This document shows positions 31,886 through 42,316 of a stretch of DNA of 64,000 bases, piece by piece (within the stretch, counting starts at the first letter, position 1; every line of letters begins with the position of its first letter). A program made the position numbers and the translations under genes. Source of the DNA: Bretschneidera sinensis (taxonomy: Eukaryota; Streptophyta; Magnoliopsida; Brassicales; Akaniaceae); contig CM043701.1 in the NCBI GenBank assembly GCA_023935145.1, positions 71,254,317-71,318,316 on the forward strand. The letters are read 5' to 3'. The notes under the pieces were generated by a model that was not told the DNA's origin, made no database searches, and saw nothing but the letters and a program-made list of their open reading frames with translations.

Positions 31886-33471
31886 ACAATGAATTGGTAT
31901 ATTTCTAAAGTTCATGCAATAGTCTTCTAATTGTTGTTTCATACACAATACTTGTGCACAACAACTTTCAGCTACAACATATTCTGTTTCGGCGGTTGAT
32001 AGCACAAGCGAATTTTATATCTTGGAAAACCAAGAGGTTAACATTGCACCTAAAAATTGACATGTTCCACTAGTGCTTTTTCTATCTAGCCTACAACCCG
32101 CAAAATCAACATCCTAATATCCTACAAGCTCAAAATTTTATTTTCTAGAATACCATAACTCTAGGTTTTGATTACCTTGAAAATATCTTAGGATTCTTTT
32201 TACAACAATTACATGTGATTCCTTGAGATTAGCTTGAAATCTAGCACACAGGCATACACTGAACATTATATCAAGTCTACTTGCTGTTAGATAAAGTAAA
32301 GCTCCTATCATGCTTCTATACGTTTTAGTATCTACACATTTACCTTCCTCATCTAGGTCAAGTTTTGTAGAAGTGCTCATAGGGGTGCTAATTGACTTTG
32401 AGTTTTCTATCCCAAACCTCTTTAATAGGTCCTTGGTGTACTTTGATTAATTGATGAAGATGCCTTCTTTCAATTGTTTGATTTGAAGTCCAAGAAAGTA
32501 GGTAAGCTCTCCCATCATGCTCATTTCAAATTCACCTTGCATACACTTAGCAAACTCTTGACACATAGATTCATTCGTAGCACCAAATATAATATCATCA
32601 ACATATATTTTGTGAGTTTTTATGAAGATGGTTGTGTCTATTTTTCCTCTTGTAAAACCATTTTCAAGAAAAAAGTTACTTAGTCTTTCATACCATGCTC
32701 TTGGAGCTTGCTTCAATCCATAGAGAGCTTTAGAAAGCTTATAGACAAGGTTTGGAAGACTAGGATTTTCGAATCCAAGAGGTTGCTCAACATACACCTC
32801 TTTTTCTATAAAACCATTTAAAATGAATTTTTTACATCCATTTGAAATAACTTAAATTTATTAAAGCATGCAAAGGCCAATAACATATGAATGGCTTATA
32901 ATCTAGCTATGGGAGCATAGGTCTCATCAAAATCTATTACTTATTCTTGATTATATTACTTAGCAACTAGTCTAACCATGTTCCTAGCTACTATTCCATT
33001 TTCATCTATTTTATTTCTATATACCTATTTAGTTCTTATTATAGTGCGATTCTTTGCTCTAGGGACTAGATTCCATACTTTGTTTCTTTCAAATTGATTT
33101 AATTCTTCTTGCATACAATTTATCCATTCAACATCTTTTTCGGCTTCTACCAAAGTATTAGGTTCTACTTGAGATAAATAGGCTACAAAATTACAAATAT
33201 TTCTTATAGAGGAACAAGTTTTTACCCCTTGTGAAGGATCACCAATCACCTGATCGATTGGATGATAATTCACATGCCTCCAATCTTTGGGAAGACTATC
33301 TTCTTGTTGACTTGTAGATGGTTGATCAAGATTGAGAGCATCTACCTCTTGTCTTGTTTGAGGTTGACTCTCCTTCGGGTCAATAATGGGAGTAGGTATT
33401 TCCATTCTTGGAATAAAATCTGCATCATCATTTAAAGAAACTACTCTACTACTAATTGGGTTAGACTCATC
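31649..33471 (-). pseudogene. Copia RT and RNase H of element E
   Basis: RT starts near 33405 (NKVWNLVPRAKNRTIIRTK) and continues MYVEQPLGFENPSLPNLVYK and LYGLKQAPRAWYERL (32797). The box IYVDDIIFGATNES keeps both catalytic aspartates. About seven codons just before YVDD (NDTLIVQ in B) are missing in frame. MGELTYFLGLQIKQLKEG ends this part. The connection YRSMIGALLYLTASRLDIMF is at 32138-32380. RNase H ends with MLSTAETEYVVAESCCAQ and CDNTSAINLTKNP (31649-32005). Shifts occur near 33000, 32440 and 32100. D lies upstream, so the integrase is at 42317 onward. Confidence 0.88.
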
Positions 33472-33476
33472 AAAGG

Positions 33477-34824
33477 TGATAGGTGCTTAAATATTCATAT
33501 TTAAGCCCCCTTATTTACATTTGTTAGGTCCTTAGTTATGTTAATTTAGTCCATTTTACTTCAATTGTGTGTTTTACATGTTTTTATAGGGTCTTGGAGT
33601 AAAAGAAGCACTTTTGGCACCTAAAGGAAGAAACCTGGAAATCCTGGAGCAGCTTCTGGTCATAGTGTGATCGATCGCACTGCTGCATGCGATAGAGCAC
33701 ACATGCAATCGTTCGTACACAAGAAGGATTAAGCGCAGCACTGCGATTGAGCGCAAGACGCATGCGATCGAGCGCACATGTACGGGCATGAACAGTAAAA
33801 CGGCAGAACCAGTTTTGGAAATAAAGGAGGTTTTACGTTTTTGGAAGTTAGGGTTTCCAGAGCTTGTTAGGATTACTCAAGCCCTATAAATACACCTGTA
33901 AAGCACACGTAAATGATCACTTCTTAGAGATCACTTCTTGGAGATCACTTCTTTTATCTTTTGCTTAGCTCGAAGTTTTAGGCTTTGGAGAGGATTGACA
34001 ACCCGTCTCCCTAGTATTCTTCGGGTTTTACAGTTTATGCTTAGTTTATATATGATGTTTATCTCAGACAGCATGTGTAACTAACTCGTTATAGGGCTCG
34101 ATTGAAGCCCTAGTTATGCTTTCCCATATATTTATTCATTGATTATCTTTGTCAATAGCCTTTATTATGTTGCTTAACTTGATTAATGCTTGTGTTTATT
34201 TAAATCCCTCATATGTATGTGTATGGCGAACGTATGCATGTGGTATGGATTGGTTAGTTAGATCAATTTGGATGACCGAGTCCTGGGTCTAACAATAGTA
34301 ACAAAAGATATCCACACCGGATTCTTGGGTTAATCAACATGGGAAACCGGGAGTAGATACCATGCCCTAGGTCTCATGTGGTTGTCGATTTCCATAACCC
34401 TTATGCTTTCTTTAGGAACAACTCAGTAGATACCATGCTGAATCCCTAAAGAAAGAAAAGAGTTAGAGTAGATACCATGCCTAACTCGTTGCTTAGAGAA
34501 ATCAATAGCTTAAGGAGTAGATACCATGCCCTTAGGTTGGCGACCATTAGGTATACATGATAAGGCCAGTGCACTGATATATTACACATTGGGAAAGTAT
34601 GACTAGTGGTGGATATCAAAGCCCTATGTCTTTATTATTATTAAATCACACTTAACTATTTTTCAAACCTCTTTTACTAAGAAACTAATTCTAAAACCGA
34701 AATTCACCAATCCCTGTGGAGATGATCTTGCATTCGCCTACTATACTACTGTTGACATTGTGCACTTGCAAGTAAAATGAGTGTGGATATTTGCTTATTA
34801 ATTTAGGTAAATAAACACGCAACA
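33477..34824 (+). repeat. 5' LTR of element D
   Basis: This 1348-bp LTR has its TATA box CCTATAAATAC at 33882-33892. Upstream, at 33664-33782, is a cluster of GCGATCGAGCGCAC motifs, 101 bp from the TATA box. A series of TAGATACCATGC repeats stands in the downstream half (34350-34530), where C has GGTGTATACT instead. Confidence 0.94.
33664..33782. repeat. GCGATCGAGCGCAC motif cluster in the LTR of D
   Basis: Six or so copies occur (TGCGATCGAGCGCAC and decayed forms such as TGCGATTGAGCGCAAG). The motif contains the palindrome CGATCG and the near-palindrome GCGATCGAGCGC. A second copy of the cluster is at 41166-41282 in the 3' LTR. Confidence 0.82.
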
Positions 34825-35114
34825 AGTTTTTGGCGCCGTTGCCGGGGATTGCACTAAATTTCATTTTAGAATTACTTTCGTTTAGTTTAATCATTGTTAT
34901 TATTTTATTTTCTATTTACCATCTTTATTTTTATTTTTCATCAAACCCTAATAGATTTCTTTTTTTGTTTCAGGTACATCAAACCCTAATCGGTGGTTCT
35001 GTAATACTTGCGATCGATCGCAACCTTCTGTGCTATCGAGCGCAAATAGGACAGAGAACTACCCGAGCAGCAGAGTTAAACTGCTACACTGAAGCTGGTT
35101 TACCTGATTTATGC
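34825..35114 (+). other. Leader and primer-binding site of element D
   Basis: The site TGGCGCCGTTGCCGGGGA (34831-34848) is the Athila-type primer site. The leader has a pair of family motifs near 34998-35045 (TTGCGATCGATCGCAACC is fully palindromic at its core). It ends at an ATG at 35115. Confidence 0.88.
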
Positions 35115-36354
35115 ATGGACTTCGATCCCGACATCCAACATTTTTCCCCTCGATCTCGAGCTTAAGCGGACCATCCGACAAAGGCTTAGGAACAACTTCG
35201 AGGAGAATGAAGAAGAATTCGAGAATGAAGCACCAATGGTGGAACAACTCAAAAACCAGCAACCACCTGCACGAGTACCAATGAAGCAGTCCTTCATTCC
35301 ACGGAACCTTGATTAACCATCATGTATCGCTTATCAATCGGACGCAGAAGGCAACTATTATATATCTCCACAAATCTTGAGTGCCTTGACTCACTTTAGG
35401 GGTACACATAATGAGGATCCACACCTGTACCTTCGGGAGTTTTTCAACCTTTGCAAGTTCCAAAACATCCGAGGACTAAACCAAGAAGGAATAAGGTTAA
35501 TTCTGTTCCCTTTTTCCTTAAAAGATAATGTTAAACTGTGGTACAATTCTTTGCCTGCAGTTTCCATCCATACTTGGGAGGAGTTGGCTAGCAAATTCCT
35601 AAAGAAGTTTTTCCCTGCCCAAAAAACTAGACAGATGAGGAAAGAGATCCAGTCTTTCCAACAAAAGGATGGAGACCTCTTCTTCGAAGCATGGGAACAC
35701 TTCAACGAACTGCTACTCAAATGCCCACACCACAACCTACCCCAAGATGAATTGGTACAAGCTTTTTATGAAGGTTTGAATGATACTAACAAAAGTATTG
35801 TTGATTCAGGTTGTGGAGGAGTGTTGATGGAGAAGAGCAGCGAAGAAGTTATGGAGCTCTTCGAAACCCTAAGCGAACACACTCAGCAGTTCTCCTCTCG
35901 AGGTAGACATATGAACAAAGGTAAAGGTGTGTATGGGGTAAATCTGAATAGAGGATCTTCCCCTCAAATAGCTGCTATGGAAAGAAAACTAGACTTATTG
36001 GTAAAAGTCATGGTTGCTCAGAAAACCTCATCTAGCCTACCATCTACCCCACTCCAGCTATATGCAATATATTCCCAATTCGACCATAATACTGACACTT
36101 GTTCTTTGTATTCATCTGCAGATACGGAACAAGCAAATTACGTGGGGCCTAACAACTATCCACCGAAGAACAACCCATATGCCACCATTTACAACCCTGG
36201 ATGGCGAAACCACCCAAATTTCTCGTGGAGCAACAATCAGAACGGTCAAGGGCAGCACCGAAACTTCAAACCAGCAGCCCAAACTGTTCCCAAACCAAAG
36301 AAAAGCGACCTCGAGAGTCTTGTGAGGCAATTAGCAACTCAACAGCAATAATTG
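35115..36354 (+). pseudogene. Athila-like gag of element D
   Basis: The first codons (MDFDPDIQ) are shifted by one base from the rest, and a stop lies at about 35314 in MKQSFIPRNLD. From 35377 a frame of 324 codons is open: SALTHFRGTHNEDPHLYLRE, FSLKDNVKLWYNSLPA, WEELASKFLKKFFPAQKT, QKDGDLFFEAWEHFNELLLK, DELVQAFYEGLNDTNKS, GGVLMEKSSEEVMELFE. This is the capsid core of the retrotransposon gag family. AAMERKLDLLVKVMVAQ and a decayed zinc-knuckle region AIYSQFDHNTDTCSL (only one of the usual Cys/His set intact) follow. NPGWRNHPNFSWSNNQ and a Gln-rich end complete it. It would package genomic RNA in virus-like particles. Confidence 0.88.
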
Positions 36355-37644
36355 ATAACCTTACAAAGTCAGTTCATGGAAGAAACAAGGAAATTTTAGA
36401 CTGAAATGAGACAAACCACAGTGAAACATGATCAAACAATTCAAGGATTAGAGATACAAATGAGACAATTGGCCAAAGAACTGAGCAGTAGAAGGCAAGG
36501 TGAGCTTCTCGCCCAATCAGTACCTAACCCAAGAAGACACCACCAATTGAATGCAGTGACAACCTTAAGAAATGGCAAGGTGATAGGGTCTGATGAATCT
36601 ACAACAACATCCAAAGAGAAACCATCGGCATCAAGGGTAAGTGAAACGGAGAAGGTGAATGCTTCACTCTTCTTGCAAAGGTTAGTAAAACAAAAGAAAG
36701 ATAATAAACTGATTGATATTTTTGAAACCTCGCGGAAAGTAGAGATTAATATTCCTTTGTTAGATGCCATTAAACAAATTCCCGCATATGTTAAGTTTTT
36801 AAAAGATTATTGCACTAACAAAAGGAAGTTCCAAGAGCATGAGACGGTAACCTTAACTAGAAAATTACCACCTAAACTAAAAGATTCGGGTAGTTTTACT
36901 ATTCCTTGCAGGCTAGGTGACCAGCTGTTCGAGCATACACTATTGGATCTAGGAGCAAGTGTCAACCTGCTGCCATACAGTGTATACGAGACACTAAGTT
37001 TGAGAGAGCTTCAACCAACCTCCATCACTTTGCAATTGGCTGATAGAAGCATCAAAATACCGAGATGTATCCTTGAAGATATGTTGGTAAAAGTAGGTAA
37101 ATTCATTATACCTGCTGATTTTATAGTATTAGATATGGAAGAATGTGCTCTACCATTACCTCTCCCCATCATCCTAGGACGCCCCTTTATGATAACTGCT
37201 GACACTAATATTAGTGTAAAAAGGGGCATTGTCACTCTGAAAGTAAATAATGAGGAGATGGAATTTAAAATATTTAATACATTAAAATCAACCAATGAGG
37301 ATAATGAATATTCTAATGTGAGCTTCATGCAAGGTGTTGTTGAGAAAGTTTCTTAGGTCCATCACACTGTTCAATCGGAGACCATCCCCAACCATGAGGA
37401 CATAAGAGTGGACATTAAGCCGGAGGAGGACAATGTGATTAAAGACGTCAATAAAGCTGTGCACCTTTTCAAGAACACACCAAAGCCTTCAAGTAAGTAT
37501 GTTCTTCAAATTGAACCTCATGCACTTACTAAGACTATCTTTCTTTATTTTATTGACCAGGTGTCAAAATGGGAGATGAACCAACTATCAAGAGCACTTG
37601 AACCACCTGATGTGGGCTCTAAGTGCTTTCTTCCATCCAACTAG
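36355..37644 (+). pseudogene. Gag C terminus, aspartic protease and truncated pol stub of element D
   Basis: After a stop near 36399, a 316-codon frame (36406-37356) runs through MRQTTVKHDQTIQGLEIQM (coiled coil), NPRRHHQLNAVTTLRNGK and INIPLLDAIKQIPAYVKFLK. The protease follows: GSFTIPCRLGDQLFEHTLLD, active-site DLGASVNLLP, ITLQLADRSIKIPRC and PIILGRPFMITADTNISV. The ILGRPF flap/core motif is whole, so this protease looks structurally complete. After one stop (37354) the stub 37408-37644 ends at SRALEPPDVGSKCFLPSN. RT should start here but does not. Confidence 0.86.
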
Positions 37645-38424
37645 CACTATAGCACGAGAGTGCTTGAGTAAGTTCATTTCGATTACCCATATAGCTTAAG
37701 CATCTCTACGGAGGTTAGTGGTACTGAGGCCACTAACACATGGTAAGGTTGTATTGTTCCAAATTTTTTATTTTTCAGCTAAAGATAAGTTTTCATTTTT
37801 GCCCATGCACACTGCTTGCGATCGAGTGAACTAGTCAAAGTGATCAAGTGCAAGAGTGCGATCGAGCGCACTCCGTGTGTGATTGAGCGCACTCGTGGCA
37901 AACAGTTTAGTTATAAGTCTAAAAATTTTCATTCACACTCACTCACTCTCTCTTCACTGTTCACTCTCCCTCACACTCAGCAGTTCTCACTCGCATTCTC
38001 CCATTATAAACCACCACTCTCACACTCTCCACTCCACCACCACCACCACCACCATCATCCACCATCACCACTATCACCAACCATTACTGCCACATACCCC
38101 CTCCCTATTACACATCCTTTCCACTGCACAAGGTACCCATCTTTCTTGTTTACACGCACAAATTTTCATGTTTTAGTTTAATTTCCTATATATATAACTT
38201 ATCTTGTGAATGATTGGGTGTTATTTTTATGTTTGCAGGAGGTTAGGAACACATCCAAAGCCACAGACCATAGCTTGGTCTTTTGTTTCCCACAACCTGT
38301 TCGAGAAAATGCCTGACTGTGTGCGATCGAGCGCACGACTGTTGCGATTGAGCACATAGTCCAGTGTGCGATCGAGCGCACATATTTGAGATCGATCATA
38401 AATTTGGCAGAACCAAGTATCAAC
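37645..38424 (+). other. Noncoding interval between protease stub and third ORF of D
   Basis: It holds two clusters of the family motif (37818-37895 and 38322-38395). A CT-rich stretch (37930-38030) contains a TATA-like CATTATAAACC near 38002, and a (CCA)n run lies at 38033-38060. The frames read across 37816-38181 are simple-sequence artefacts. The layout resembles a promoter with leader, which is an inference. Confidence 0.55.
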
Positions 38425-39550
38425 ATGTCCAAACCATCTACTTCCACCTCCCATTCTTCCAGCAGTCGTGCCCCGTCATCCCGGCCGAGTATCGAGCAAC
38501 AAGAGCTGTTATTCGAGACCGCCTTCGCCATCGATGACGTCTTCAAACACATGGATGCCACTCAATGGGCCGTCCAAGCATTTATACATCGAGGGTTGAA
38601 GAGGCTTTTCAAGCCGGTTTGCTCGACTGCATACACCCAGCTTGTAGTCCAGTTTTATGCGAGCCTATCCTTTGACTGCAGCAGACCGGAGTACTGACTT
38701 CTTCAGTCCAGGGCACACCCGTAAAGGTGACTAATGTTGACATAGCCGCTGCTCTTTACATCTCTGATGAGTCCCTTCTAGAGGACACCAATATCGAGGA
38801 GTAGCCGGAGTTCTTTGCCCTGTCTGAGATTATTGAGGATATGTGCGCTGGTCAGTACGCCAACAGACACAACAACGCAGCCAGCCGGTCAAAGTTACCT
38901 CCACGACTTTGGCTTGTCGACATTATCCTTCAGCGCAATGTGTGTCTATTGGGGCACAAGACACAGTGGAGAGATCAATTTCTACAGAACTTATATGCCT
39001 TCCACAGAGGACACTGGTACTCTATTCCGGCTGTTATATGGAGCCAGTTGCATAAATTCTGGGATAATATCCATGGCCGTCAGACCACCACAGCCGATGT
39101 ATGGGGCCTCCCTTCCCGTTCCTACTCTCCTATATACTCAAGAAGAAAAGGATTAAGGGGACCACCAGCGACGGACCAATGCGAGAGCATTCATTCTTCA
39201 GGAAGGCTCAGTGGACACATAGCCTCTCGCATATGCCTCGAGGACTCCTAGCACCTGCTCCTGCAGCTGAGAGAGTTGAGGAAGATCATATAGAAACTGA
39301 GACCCCTTTAGTCAGCCCAGTGCGAGAGGAGGACCATCCGGACATGGGACCCACAGAGTCCCAACACTTTCTAGCTGAGCTGTCCTCCTTCCGAGGTGAG
39401 GTCTCTGCTACTACCACACTCGTGCATCAGCGTATAGATAGCTTGGAGGCACAGTTTGCACGATAGGAAGCTATGCTACTGGCTATTCTTGATCGCTTAC
39501 CTCCGGTAGCCGGTACCTCTTCGACTGCACCACTTGATGATCAGCAGTGA
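38425..39550 (+). pseudogene. Third ORF of element D (Athila ORF / putative plant transposon protein type)
   Basis: It starts MSKPSTSTSHSSSSRAPSSR at 38425 with a Ser-rich head, then IDDVFKHMDATQWAVQAFIH and AYTQLVVQFYASLSFDCSRP. A shift comes near 38690. VKVTNVDIAAALYISDESLL and FFALSEIIEDMCAGQYA follow, then LPPRLWLVDIILQRNVCLLG, RDQFLQNLYAFHRGHWYSIP and IWSQLHKFWDNIHGRQT (38841-39100). After another shift come FPFLLSYILKKKRIKGT, AQWTHSLSHMPRG, an acidic region and RIDSLEAQFAR. The end is DDQQ at 39550. About 370 residues, in three frames. C carries the same protein. Function is unknown, and it was kept while pol was lost. Confidence 0.72.
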
Positions 39551-40978
39551 GAGGGTACCACGTCTAGCTGAAGACGTTAAACTTAGTGCTCATAGAAGGC
39601 ACCCCAAAGTATATCATTTTTAATAGTTTATTTTATTTTTAGTATTTCATGGTTTACTTTTCTATAGCTGTTTATTACTTGTTTTCCATTTTATGTTTGT
39701 TTGTCTTTCTTTTTCAAAGACAGAGTGAGTGCATCCAGTTGAAGTTTAGGGGCGTGCTACGAGCTGTGCTAGCCATTAGTTCTCCATCTCCCAGGTCAGC
39801 TCCTTCCATGCTATTCACACATTAGGGACAATGTGCAATTTAAGTTTAGGGGTATGGGGACACACTCACACACTCACTATGTCCTATTTTTTTTTTGTTG
39901 CTTTTAGAGATAAATGCATGTTCATTCTATTCTAATAAAAATTTTGGGTGATCTAAACAAACGATATGATTCGATTTCATTAGTGAGCTTAACACCTTGA
40001 ACACATAGGCCAATAATTAAGTTTTGAACATAGATCACTTACTTTTAGGCATTTAAGGATTCACAAGTTTAACCTGAACTGACACGAGCACATTAGCACA
40101 TAGTTGTGTGGGGTATGACATGTAATTTTGATTTGTATGTTTCTTTTGCTCGACTGTGAACCAGATGGCCTATTAGATTAACATCTTGGCATAAGAAAAT
40201 AGAAAAAGATTGTTAGTACTCAAAAATAAAAAAATGCTCCTAATGATCAACAAAACAAACTTTCCACTAAGTAACTGACCATTTTGCCTCAGTAAGCAGT
40301 GAGTGTCACGTCAAAAGATGGAAAAAATTTTGCTCACAAAAGATCATTAAAAAGAACTTTCTGCTGAGTAATTGGCCCTCTTGCCTCAATAAGCAGTGAG
40401 TGTCACGTCAAAAAGTGGAAATTCTGATTGGTAGCATTGAGACCAGTTAGTTTCGTAGCTCTTTTGACTCGAGTTAGTAAGTCCTTAGGGGTGTATTTAC
40501 ACCTAATGCCCTAAAACCATCTGGTTTGGGAGTCATTGGCTAAACACTCGTTACATGAGTCAAATAGAAAGCTTAAGGGAACTAACTTGGCAAAAATCTC
40601 ACAAATGAAAGAAAAGAAGAAAATTTATGCCATCTTTGTTGATTCTAATAGGAAATTTGGTGAATCTTGAGTCATCGAAACACTACACATTAGAATTATT
40701 TGGAAACCTAATCTTTTATGTGCTAGTTCACCACACACTAAAGTCAAACTTGTGATGTCTTAAACTGCCTCATGAAAGTGATTTGTGTTCAAAACTCTTA
40801 TTTATTACAAAGATATGTTTGTTAAGCTTGCTCATGAATGCACATCATAATTTTGTGTGAAAACCTAAAATTTTTGTGGACATTATGATTATTGGATTTA
40901 TCTATATGGTGTTATTTTTTCGTTTTAGTTTTTAGTTTTGTATTGCTAAGGGACTAGTAATATGTAAGTTTGGGGGTG
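39551..40978 (+). other. 3' noncoding region and polypurine tract of D
   Basis: It begins with the post-ORF motif (GCTGAAGACGTTAAACTTAG at 39569). Further blocks are the paired AAGCAGTGAGTGTCACGTC repeats (40250-40420) and the fully paired hairpin TTAGGGGTGT-ATTT-ACACCTAA (40485-40506). AAGTTTGGGGGTG comes at 40966-40978 directly before the LTR. No ORF is seen. Confidence 0.72.
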
Positions 40979-42311
40979 TGATAGGTGCTTAAATATTCAT
41001 ATTTAAGCCCCTTTATTTACATTTTTTAGGTTCTTAGTTATGTTAATTTAGTCAATTTTACTTCAATTGTGTGTTTTACATGTTTTTATAGGGTCTTGAA
41101 GTAAAAGAAGCACTTTTGGCACCTAAAGGAAGAAACCTGGAAATCCTGGAGCAGCTTCTGGTCATAGTGCGATTGATCGCACTGCTGCATGCGATCGAGC
41201 GCACATGCGATCGTTCGCACACAATAAGGATTGAGTGTAGCACTGCAATCGAGTGCAAGATGCATGCGATCGAGCGCACATATACGGGTGTGAACAGTAA
41301 AACGGCAGAATCAGTTTTGGAAATAAAGGAGGTTTTGCTTTTTTGGAAGTTAGGGTTTCCAGAGCTTGTTAGGATTACTCAAGCCCTATAAATATACCTG
41401 TAAAGCACACACAAATCATCACTTCTTAGAGATCACTTCTTTTATCTTTTGCTTAGCTCGAAGTTTTAGGCTTTGGAGAGGATTGACAACCCGTCTCCCT
41501 AGTATTCTTCGGGTTTTACAGTTTTTGCTTAGTTTATATATAATGTTTATCTCAGACAACATGTGTAACTAACTCATTATAGGGCTCGATTGAAGCCCTA
41601 GTTATGCTTTCCCATATATTTATTGATTGATTATCTTTGCTAACAGCCTTTATTATGTTGCTTAACTTGATTAATGCCTGTGTTTATTTAAATTCCTCAT
41701 ATGTATGTGTATGGCCAACGTATACATGTGGTATGGATTGGTTAGTTAGATCAATTTGCATGACCGAGTCTTGGGTCTAACAATAGTAACAAAAGTATCC
41801 ACACTGAATTCTTGGGTTAATCAACATGGAAAACCAGGAGTAGATACCATGCCCTAGGTCTCATGTGGTTGTCGATTTTCACAGCCCTTATGCTTTCTTT
41901 AGGAACAACTCAGTAGATACCATACTGAATCCCTAAAGAAAGAAAAGAGTTAGAGTAGATACCATGCCTAACTTGTTGCTTGGAGAAATCAATAGCTTAA
42001 GGAGTAGATACCATACCCTTAGGTTGGCGACCATTTGGTATACATGATAAGGCTAGTGCACTGATACATTACACATTGGGAAAGTATGACTAGTGGTGGA
42101 TATCAAAACCTTATGTCTTTATTATTATTAAATCACACTTAACTGTTTTTCAAACTTCTTTTACTAAGAAATTAATTCTAAAACCGAAATTCACCAATCC
42201 TTGTGGAGATGATTTTGCATTCGCACACTATACTACTGTTGACCTTGTGCACTTGCAAGTAAAACGAGTGCGGATATTTGCTTATTAATTTAGGTAAATA
42301 AACGCGCAACA
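40979..42311 (+). repeat. 3' LTR of element D
   Basis: This 1333-bp LTR pairs with 33477-34824. The motif cluster is at 41166-41282 and the TATA box CCTATAAATAT at 41385-41395. Compared with the 5' LTR it lacks one copy of a short AGATCACTTCTT repeat (near 33915-33960). Confidence 0.94.
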
Positions 42312-42316
42312 AAAGG

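Larger units (their letters stand above)
33477..42311 (+). mobile_element. Athila-like pol-less LTR element D nested in E
   Basis: LTRs 33477-34824 and 40979-42311 start TGATAGGTGCTTAAATA and end CGCAACA. The flanking duplication AAAGG is perfect (33472-33476, 42312-42316). The interior of 6.15 kb has primer site, gag, protease, a stub ending SRALEPPDVGSKC, an 0.8-kb noncoding interval, a third ORF, post-ORF motif, 3' noncoding region and polypurine tract. RT, RNase H and integrase are missing, as in C. The gag is less decayed than in C. Confidence 0.94.

Noticed and set aside
37816..38181. Frames rich in His, Ser and Pro before the third ORF of D
   Set aside because: They read through CT-rich and (CCA)n simple sequence. 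C has no matching frame in the homologous interval.
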